Positions 1-5,499 of a stretch of 9,448 nt of DNA are shown piece by piece. Position 1 is the stretch's first letter, and each line of letters opens with the position of its first letter. The position numbers were made by a program, and so were the translations under genes. The notes below the pieces were generated by a model that saw only the letters and a list, made by a program, of their open reading frames with translations, did no database searches and was not told the DNA's origin. The DNA is from an uncultured Bacteroidota bacterium (GTDB taxonomy: Bacteria; Bacteroidota; Bacteroidia; Bacteroidales; SZUA-534): positions 1-9,448 of the forward strand of contig CALABN010000188.1 in the NCBI GenBank assembly GCA_937885735.1, given 5' to 3'.

Positions 1-132
1 CATATCAACCATACTCACGAGGGAAGTATCGGCAATCTTTGCAACGACCAGATAAACCGCAAGTTTGAGGAAGTATCGGCATCGTTTGATTTCGAATCAG
101 TTGATTCCGCCGTTGAAAAACTTGTAAAATAG
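1..132 (+). CDS. argH: Argininosuccinate lyase, C-terminal end (partial)
   Basis: Only the last 43 codons are present, in frame from base 1 and ending in TAG at 130-132; the gene begins outside the window. The translation contains HTHEGSIGNLCNDQI, followed by a short helical tail ending VEKLVK. From memory, this matches the C-terminal signature of Bacteroides-type ArgH (HTHEGSIGNLCNDEI), so the call rests on that motif. ArgH is cytosolic and splits argininosuccinate into arginine and fumarate in the last step of arginine synthesis. The fumarase/aspartase-superfamily catalytic loop lies upstream and cannot be checked here. The next gene starts 4 bp after the stop, suggesting co-transcription. 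Confidence 0.85.
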   Translation, partial: HINHTHEGSIGNLCNDQINRKFEEVSASFDFESVDSAVEKLVK

Positions 133-136
133 GCTG

Positions 137-1546
137 ATGCGCCATTTGCTAGCAATATTGACATTGTTGCCTTGCCATCTTTTGGCACAAAGTCAATATG
201 CCACAATCGGCAGTGTCAGCGTTGATACCACCTCTGAACGGAAGGTCACCATTAATTGGGATGTTGAACCTGTATCCGACAATCAGGTTTATGCCATTTA
301 CCATTGGACAAGTTCGAAATGGGTGCAAGTGGTTGATTCATTGCCTTCTGCTATGCGTACTTATCAAGATGTTGTAGCGCACCCTTTTGCTCAGCCTGAA
401 CGATATGCGATGTCAACGTCTATTCCTGGGCAGAGTGATTCGCCTTTGAGCGACTTTCATCAAACGGTATTTCTCTCAAGTGGAGATATCGACTTGTGCT
501 CAAGGTCATTGGAGTTGCATTGGTCGCCATATATTGGGACCGTCGTAAACAGTTACTCGGTTTTTGGACGGGAGAAAGGCAAAAAATACGAAAAACTCGG
601 CGAAGTAACTGATTCTGTGTTTAGTACAGATGCATTGAAGTCGGGTGCAACTTATAATTTCTACATTGTGGCCAACTTGCAAAACGGTCAGCAATCTATT
701 TCAAATATAATAAGTTACGATGTATTTGACCCTGTACCGACAGACGAGTCGTTAGTTGTGATTGATACGTTGTTGAATAATGCGGGAACCATTGAGTTGC
801 ATTGTAGCATTGACGGAAATGCTGATTTGTCGGGGTATGCCATTCAAGTGTCCGACGGGGCGGGTTTTTCCACGGACACCGTTTTTACCGATTATTCCGA
901 CATCAGACGTCTTCTATATAAATCGCAGATGCACACTGCGTTCCGACTTTCGGCAATGGACTATTGTGGGAATGCGGTTTATTCATCGATTGAGGTGAAG
1001 CCATTGATTCTCAACGTGGAAGCAGACGGTGAATCGATAAGCGTAAAATGGGACAAGTCGCTTGGTGACGGAGAGATTTTTTCCGTTTATTGCATAGTTG
1101 ATGGGTGTGCAGAAAAGGTGGTATACACAGATTTGACTGATTTTCAATGTAAAATATTATATTCGGATGTCGCCGACGACATTGCACAAACTTTCTGCAT
1201 CAGAGTAGAATCGACATTGAACGGACAGTTGAGCATATCCAATAGGTTTTGTGTTACACGTCAGCCAGATGTTGTCATTCCAAACGCATTCACACCCAAT
1301 GGCGATGGAGTAAACGATACGTTTGGACCCGTGATTAGGAGTGCGCAGGTCAGTTCGTTCGAGTTCATTGTTTATGACAGGTACGGTGGCAGAATGTATA
1401 GTTCAAATGACCAGTTTGCCCGTTGGGACGGCACTTCAGGTGGCAGTTACGTGGCTGAAGGTGGCTATCTTTATTACCTGAAAATCAAACTGCATAATGG
1501 TCAGCAAATAGAGCGTAAGGGCTCGGTCAACGTAATCTATCCTTAA
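137..1546 (+). CDS. Secreted multi-module protein with C-terminal CHU_C (T9SS type B sorting) domain
   Basis: This 469-residue protein starts with a short type I signal peptide: R2-H3, a hydrophobic stretch at about 4-16, and likely cleavage between A17 and Q18, the AQ junction common in Bacteroidetes. Residues about 22-376 look like four beta-rich, fibronectin-III-like modules. Three end in a related phrase (PGQSDSPLS near 98-105, NGQQSISN at 183-190, NGQLSISN at 362-369), which suggests internal duplication. Residues about 379-468 form the gliding-motility-associated C-terminal domain, with IPNAFTPNGDGVNDTF at 381-396, VYDRYGG at 412-418 and WDG at 430-432. In known systems this domain directs export through the type IX system and attachment to or release from the cell surface. 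No catalytic domain is visible, so the role is unknown; adhesion or surface structure is a guess. The ATG is chosen because it lies 4 bp after argH and gives the signal peptide. Confidence 0.9.
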   Translation: MRHLLAILTLLPCHLLAQSQYATIGSVSVDTTSERKVTINWDVEPVSDNQVYAIYHWTSSKWVQVVDSLPSAMRTYQDVVAHPFAQPERYAMSTSIPGQSDSPLSDFHQTVFLSSGDIDLCSRSLELHWSPYIGTVVNSYSVFGREKGKKYEKLGEVTDSVFSTDALKSGATYNFYIVANLQNGQQSISNIISYDVFDPVPTDESLVVIDTLLNNAGTIELHCSIDGNADLSGYAIQVSDGAGFSTDTVFTDYSDIRRLLYKSQMHTAFRLSAMDYCGNAVYSSIEVKPLILNVEADGESISVKWDKSLGDGEIFSVYCIVDGCAEKVVYTDLTDFQCKILYSDVADDIAQTFCIRVESTLNGQLSISNRFCVTRQPDVVIPNAFTPNGDGVNDTFGPVIRSAQVSSFEFIVYDRYGGRMYSSNDQFARWDGTSGGSYVAEGGYLYYLKIKLHNGQQIERKGSVNVIYP

Positions 1547-1549
1547 CAG

Positions 1550-2476
1550 ATGGCAGACAAGGTTATCCAGTTGGCGCCGATGCTCGGTTTGGTAGAGCCA
1601 CCGTTTATGAACGCATTGGCGAAAACAGGTGGATTTGACGAGATGTTTGCGCCTTATATGGTGGCTGACGACAATTCGCTTTCAAAACCTTCAGTTGTTC
1701 AACGCAGGTATGCCGATATCGACAAAAGTGTGAATCTTGTCCCGCAACTGTTGAGCAACAGTGCCAGCGCTTTCGTCTATTTCGCAAATCTTCTTTTCGA
1801 CTTGGGATATTCAAAGGTGAATTGGAATATGGGTTGCCCGCAACCTTTTGTTGTTGCCCGTAACCGTGGTGCCAGTTTGCTTAAAGACCTGGATTCCCTG
1901 AAACGGCTGTTGGAACAGACATTGCCAAAATTGAAGCCGACATTGTCAGTCAAAACAAGGTTGGGCTATGCCTCGGCAGACGAGTTCCAGCAAATAGTCG
2001 GGACTCTGAATCAGTTTCCATTGGCGGAACTGATAGTACATTCACGCACGGCGGTACAGCAATACGACGGGAATGCCGACAAGTCAACCTTTTTAAGTGT
2101 AGCCACAGGGTCTGTAAATCCTGTGGTATATAATGGCGACATTGTCCGTGCCACTGACGTCTTGAACGTTGACATTCCTAATCTGAAAGGGTATATGATA
2201 GGGCGTGGCGCTATAACAAATCCGTTTGTGGCGCTTCAAATCAAAGGCCAAAAGGCGAGTTCGACATTGAAGAATTTCTGCATCGATGTGCAGGGAATGT
2301 ATATTCAGAAGAAAGGACAGGCAAGCTTAAGCAAACTCAAGGAACTGTGGGTTCATTTTTCAAAGGCATTTGTCTGTTCGGACGATGTTTTTTCAAAAAT
2401 AAAGCCAATTGGCAACGTCCAGGATTTTGAATCTGCCGTTGAGCAGATTTTTGAACGTTACCAATTGGCTATCTAA
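1550..2476 (+). CDS. tRNA-dihydrouridine synthase (Dus family)
   Basis: This 308-residue protein has the FMN-binding TIM-barrel layout of Dus enzymes, which use NAD(P)H to reduce specific uridines in the tRNA D-loop to dihydrouridine. Visible motifs: LAPM at 8-11 near the first strand; NMGCPQP at 93-99 with C96 as the expected catalytic acid; GASLL at 107-111; SVKTRLG at 133-139 with K135; VHSR at 163-166 with H164; VYNGDI at 193-198; and MIGRGAITNPF at 216-226 for FMN phosphate binding. Length is normal. The N-terminal motif (MLGLVEPPF) differs from the common G-x-T-D-x-x-F/Y-R form, so it is a divergent subfamily, and I cannot say which tRNA position it modifies. It starts 3 bp after the preceding stop, consistent with translational coupling, and ends 15 bp from the stop of the convergent MCP gene. 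Confidence 0.92.
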   Translation: MADKVIQLAPMLGLVEPPFMNALAKTGGFDEMFAPYMVADDNSLSKPSVVQRRYADIDKSVNLVPQLLSNSASAFVYFANLLFDLGYSKVNWNMGCPQPFVVARNRGASLLKDLDSLKRLLEQTLPKLKPTLSVKTRLGYASADEFQQIVGTLNQFPLAELIVHSRTAVQQYDGNADKSTFLSVATGSVNPVVYNGDIVRATDVLNVDIPNLKGYMIGRGAITNPFVALQIKGQKASSTLKNFCIDVQGMYIQKKGQASLSKLKELWVHFSKAFVCSDDVFSKIKPIGNVQDFESAVEQIFERYQLAI

Positions 2477-2491
2477 TATTCACGCTAATTT

Positions 2492-4459
2492 TCAGAACTT
2501 CTGGAATTGATTGTCGATAGATTCGTTGGCTTCAAAATTAAAGTTGAACCCTTTGTCTTCCTGTACCATATCATCCTCACTATCTTCGTTATTGTGCTTC
2601 TTGTGGCCAAATTCCAGCCAGTGGTGACGTTGCTTTTTATCTTCATCGTAATTGTCAAAATCGTCAGAAGATTCGGGTTCAGGTTGGTTATAAGCCATTT
2701 GCCCGCTTGCCGGTTGAGACATATTGCTCTTGTTGTTGATTTTGAAGTAACCAATGAGTTTCTTCATTGCAATTGCTTGAGATGCAAGTTTTTCTGCACT
2801 TGCCGCCAACTCTTCGGACGAGCTTGCGTTGGTCTGGGCAATGGAGTTCAATTGTTGTATAGATTCGTTGATTTGGTTAGCGCCTATGTCTTGTTCCTTG
2901 CTTGCGGCGGTGATTTCCTGAACAAGGTTGGAAGTCTTCTCGATAAGAGGAATCACAGCCATAAAGTTGTCGCTGGCTTTGTTGGTGACGTCAACGCCAT
3001 TGCTCGACATTATGCTGATTTCCTCGGCGGCCTCGGCGCAACGTTCGGCAAGTTTACGGACCTCGGTAGCCACAACGGCGAATCCTTTTCCGACATCGCC
3101 TGCGCGTGCGGCTTCAACAGCTGCGTTCAAGGCCAGAATGTTTGTCTGTGAGGCTATTTCGTTGATAATTTCTATCTTCTTGGCAATCATTGACATTGAC
3201 TCTTGAGCCTTTGCTGTGGTTTCCTTGTTTTCAATCATTGAAGAAGATGCATTGATGGCGATTTTTTCAGTTTCCATTGAGTTGTCGGCATTTTGCTTGA
3301 TGTTGGCAACCATTTCTTCCATAGATGAAGAAATCTGTTCAAGGGATGCGGCCTGCTCGCTGGCACCTTCCGACATATTATGCGACGAGTCGCTTATTTC
3401 CTGGCTGGCGGAGTTGATGATGTTTGCGCTGTCCTGAATTTTGAGGATTATTTCGGTGAACTTGACAGCCATAGCCCTGAATGCCTTTGTCATCTGCCCA
3501 ATTTCGTCGTTGTGCTTTTCCTTGATAGTGGCCGTCAGGTCGCCTTGTGCTATTTTTTCGGCAAACAATGCGCAACGTTCAATTGGGTGTACAATGGAAT
3601 GAATCATACTGTTGTAGACTTTGCGTCCTGCAACAATGGCAATGATGAGGATTAACACCATTCCGATAATGCTGAAAGTCATTACACGGTTTATTATGAC
3701 AACTTGATTGTCGCGACGGTCGCGTGCATTGTCGATTACGAATTGGGAGTTTTCCTCATAAGGGGCGACAAGTTCCTTGATTTTCTTGTATGCATTGACG
3801 TACTTGTCAAATTCGGCTTCGCTTTTCTTGCAGATTTCCTTCATCTTTATCACTGCTTCGTTGCGACTGTCGAGGCTTTCAAGGAAATCCATATTTTCCT
3901 TGCTGGATTTATTGTACTCTTCTATATAAGCAACGTCTTTTGACGCCATAAATGAGTTCTGCATAGCCAGGGCCTGCATATGATTGTATGATGCCCTTTC
4001 AACTGCTCTGTTGTCGTGTTTCATTCGGGCAGACATTTGTGCCACCTCGTCATTTAACTTGTCGAGTTCGGCAGAAGCCTCGTCCTTGATGCCTTCTTGT
4101 GTTATAATCTGCTTGAACAAGTCGTTGCAAGATTCGAGGTGGTTGCAGAATGTGTTCAGTTCCTCGATTTGGTCAGTCTTTTTGAAACGTTCGCGCAACT
4201 TGTCGGTGATGCTGACAAGGTTTTGGTAAGTTTCGTTGAAGGTCTTGATGTCTTTGTCGCTGACAGTCAGCATATAGTCTGTCACTGAAATCTGCAGGTT
4301 TTGCGTGTTTTCCAATACGTTTGTGAAGACCTTGTAGGTGACTACCTTAAGATAAATTCTTGCAAAACAAAATGTTGCAATGACGGCAACCAGTAAAATG
4401 AACCCAATGAGGGTGGAAAAACTATTGCCCAATCTTTTCCCGATTTTAACGTCTTTCAT
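2492..4459 (-). CDS. Methyl-accepting chemotaxis protein with helical periplasmic sensor and acidic C-terminal tail
   Basis: This 655-residue transmembrane chemoreceptor has a short cytosolic N-terminus (KIGKRL), TM1 at about 14-35, an all-helical periplasmic domain at about 36-257 (longer than a typical four-helix bundle, possibly the helical bimodular type), TM2 at about 258-279, a HAMP domain at about 280-334 and a cytoplasmic signalling coiled coil at about 340-572. The hairpin tip that contacts CheA and CheW is well conserved: [20 protein letters not shown] at 435-454, then [16 protein letters not shown] at 457-472. After the coiled coil comes a tail of about 80 residues rich in D/E, H and K, ending in NQFQKF; there is no NWETF-type CheR tether. 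No cheA, cheW, cheR or cheB lies in the window, so the partner kinase is elsewhere or absent. The ligand is unknown. It is the last of three signalling genes on this strand, 171 bp after the LuxR-type gene. Confidence 0.95.
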   Translation of the reverse strand: MKDVKIGKRLGNSFSTLIGFILLVAVIATFCFARIYLKVVTYKVFTNVLENTQNLQISVTDYMLTVSDKDIKTFNETYQNLVSITDKLRERFKKTDQIEELNTFCNHLESCNDLFKQIITQEGIKDEASAELDKLNDEVAQMSARMKHDNRAVERASYNHMQALAMQNSFMASKDVAYIEEYNKSSKENMDFLESLDSRNEAVIKMKEICKKSEAEFDKYVNAYKKIKELVAPYEENSQFVIDNARDRRDNQVVIINRVMTFSIIGMVLILIIAIVAGRKVYNSMIHSIVHPIERCALFAEKIAQGDLTATIKEKHNDEIGQMTKAFRAMAVKFTEIILKIQDSANIINSASQEISDSSHNMSEGASEQAASLEQISSSMEEMVANIKQNADNSMETEKIAINASSSMIENKETTAKAQESMSMIAKKIEIINEIASQTNILALNAAVEAARAGDVGKGFAVVATEVRKLAERCAEAAEEISIMSSNGVDVTNKASDNFMAVIPLIEKTSNLVQEITAASKEQDIGANQINESIQQLNSIAQTNASSSEELAASAEKLASQAIAMKKLIGYFKINNKSNMSQPASGQMAYNQPEPESSDDFDNYDEDKKQRHHWLEFGHKKHNNEDSEDDMVQEDKGFNFNFEANESIDNQFQKF

Positions 4460-4514
4460 AGCAGTGAATAATTTTTTTGAATGCCTTTGGTGACATTCGG
4501 ACTACACTGCTATA
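4457..4514 (-). promoter_or_regulatory. Inverted repeat covering the MCP start codon
   Basis: On the minus strand ATAGCAGTG (4513-4505) is perfectly complementary to CACTGCTAT (4466-4458), 38 nt apart. The second arm includes the A and T of the MCP ATG, and a flanking U-G pair would bring in the G. In an mRNA starting upstream of 4514 this stem would hide the start codon. A transcript starting inside the repeat would escape this. Function is inferred from position only. Confidence 0.35.
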
Positions 4515-4539
4515 AACAACTGGAAGTTGATTTTGTTTG

Positions 4540-4576
4540 GCGAGTGTCGTTTTTTTTTGATGACACTTGCACAAGT
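4540..4576. repeat. Overlapping inverted repeats between the LuxR-type gene and the MCP gene
   Basis: Plus-strand GCGAGTGTC (4540-4548) pairs with GACACTTGC (4562-4570), with one G-U pair, around a 13-nt loop containing a T9 run. The right arm overlaps a second dyad, ACTTG-CA-CAAGT (4565-4576). Neither strand has a U tract after the stem, so it does not look like a terminator. It lies about 80-120 bp upstream of the MCP start and could be a protein-binding site or part of an RNA leader. Confidence 0.35.
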
Positions 4577-4601
4577 ATTTGAACTATTGCAAAATATTTT
4601 T

Positions 4602-4625
4602 CTGTAAAAACTTTTTTTTACACAG
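4602..4625 (-). terminator. Weak hairpin just after the LuxR-type gene, possible terminator
   Basis: Six bases after the LuxR-type stop codon the minus strand has CTGTG-TAAAAA...TTTTTACAG, a nine-pair stem with a two-base bulge and a short A-rich loop, followed by AAAAATATTTT. The stem is mostly A-T and lacks a clean U tract, so any termination would be partial. Confidence 0.22.
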
Positions 4626-4630
4626 GTGAA

Positions 4631-5275
4631 CTACAACTTGATGATGTTGCTCTTGATGGCGTATTTTACCAAATCGACAGTGCTCTTTAGGTTGAGTTTC
4701 TGCATTATGTGGTTCTTGTGAGTCTCGACAGTGCGGACGCTGATAAACAGTTTGTCGGCAATTTCCTGATTGCTGTAACTCTCGCCCCATAATTTCAGGA
4801 TTTCAATCTGGCGTGCGCTCAAGGCGTCCTCGTCGTCTTCGTTTGCGGGCTCAAGGTTCGAAATGTATCTGTTCAGAAGCAGTTGCGTGATGCTGTCGCT
4901 GTAGTAGTCGTGCCCCATACGCAGTGTGTATATTGCCTGTGCAAGTTCGCTTCCGCTTGCATCAATGGTGATGTAGCCTTTTGCGCCTGCCTTTATGGAG
5001 CGCAGGACAACCTCGTCGCGATTGGCATTTGACAAAAGCAGAATCTTCAGTTTCGGATATTTTAGCATTGCGTCAATAATGAAGTTCAGTTCGGCTGTCG
5101 AAAGTTCGAACATATTGACAACCAGCACGTGAACCACGTGTTGCTTCATCTTCTCGAACAATGTGGCCTTGTCGGTTGTGGCAATCACAACCTTTATGTC
5201 AGAATAATTTGACAAATAGGCAGTTACACTGTCAAGAATTAGTTTGTGCTGGCTAAATAATCCGACGAAAATCAT
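4631..5275 (-). CDS. LuxR/NarL-type transcriptional regulator with degenerate receiver domain
   Basis: This 214-residue protein has the two-domain layout of a NarL/FixJ-type response regulator. The C-terminal helix-turn-helix at about 151-207 is typical of LuxR/GerE: LSARQIEIL at 152-160, NQEIADKL at 169-176, SVRTVETHKNHI at 179-190 and KLNLKS at 193-198. The N-terminal domain at about 1-120 keeps the receiver fold, including KAGAKGY at 95-101 and the threonine/serine position as S82. The phosphorylation residues are missing: the usual acidic pair before H10 is S8-Q9, the phospho-accepting aspartate is N54 (VVNMF), and the conserved lysine appears to be I104 (YITID). It is therefore probably an atypical, phosphorylation-independent regulator controlled by binding or abundance. 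It lies between the large sensor protein and the MCP gene on the same strand, and a -7-like element sits just upstream. Targets are unknown. Confidence 0.93.
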   Translation of the reverse strand: MIFVGLFSQHKLILDSVTAYLSNYSDIKVVIATTDKATLFEKMKQHVVHVLVVNMFELSTAELNFIIDAMLKYPKLKILLLSNANRDEVVLRSIKAGAKGYITIDASGSELAQAIYTLRMGHDYYSDSITQLLLNRYISNLEPANEDDEDALSARQIEILKLWGESYSNQEIADKLFISVRTVETHKNHIMQKLNLKSTVDLVKYAIKSNIIKL

Positions 5276-5297
5276 TTTCTGTTTTTTTTAATGACGA

Positions 5298-5305
5298 CAA
5301 AAGTA
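5298..5305 (-). promoter_or_regulatory. Candidate Bacteroidetes -7 promoter element for the LuxR-type gene
   Basis: On the minus strand the bases read TACTTTTG, an exact match to the Bacteroidetes -7 consensus TAnnTTTG, 22 bp upstream of the ATG of the LuxR-type regulator. No clear TTTG -33 element lies at the expected 19-21 bp upstream; the nearest TTTG on this strand is at 5344-5347, too far away. If used, the 5' leader would be only about 10-15 nt. The assignment rests on one short box in A/T-rich DNA. Confidence 0.4.
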
Positions 5306-5411
5306 AAATACGTTGCCGTTTTATTTGTCATCTAGTCGTTTTGCAAATGCAATATTATATTTTTTTTCGATGTCTTCCGAATATAACTGACATTGCTTCA
5401 TCTTTTGCCTG

Positions 5412-5427
5412 ATTGACAAATGTCAAT
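5412..5427. promoter_or_regulatory. Operator-like dyad ATTGACA-AA-TGTCAAT
   Basis: Perfect 7-bp inverted arms (5412-5418 and 5421-5427) separated by AA form a 16-bp palindrome in the intergenic region upstream of the LuxR-type gene, 137 bp from its ATG. A similar half-site, ATTTGTCA, occurs at 5323-5330. The size and symmetry suit a dimeric DNA-binding protein, possibly the adjacent regulator acting on its own gene, but the identity of any binder is inferred. The rest of the 224-bp gap (5276-5499) is A/T-rich with no further gene. Confidence 0.35.
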
Positions 5428-5499
5428 ATTATTTGTTTATTTTGATAAAGTAATAATAATCAATATGATATCTATAGTGTATTCCTTTTGAGTTCTACA

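Noticed and set aside
137..200. Lipoprotein signal at Cys13 of the secreted protein
   Set aside because: The residues before the cysteine are L-L-P, a poor lipobox, and the hydrophobic stretch continues past it to a good AQ cleavage site.
2507..3151. A 214-codon open frame on the plus strand opposite the MCP gene
   Set aside because: It lies wholly antisense to the strongly conserved signalling domain of the MCP, and its translation shows no recognisable domain, only hydrophobic, cysteine-rich runs typical of a mirror frame.
4540..4570. Rho-independent terminator
   Set aside because: The T run lies in the loop, not after the stem, on either strand.
4472..5367. Phased A-tracts (T runs at 4472-4478, 4550-4558, 4612-4619, 5282-5289, 5360-5367) as a bending array
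   Set aside because: The spacings are large and irregular; the tracts are ordinary for Bacteroidetes intergenic DNA.
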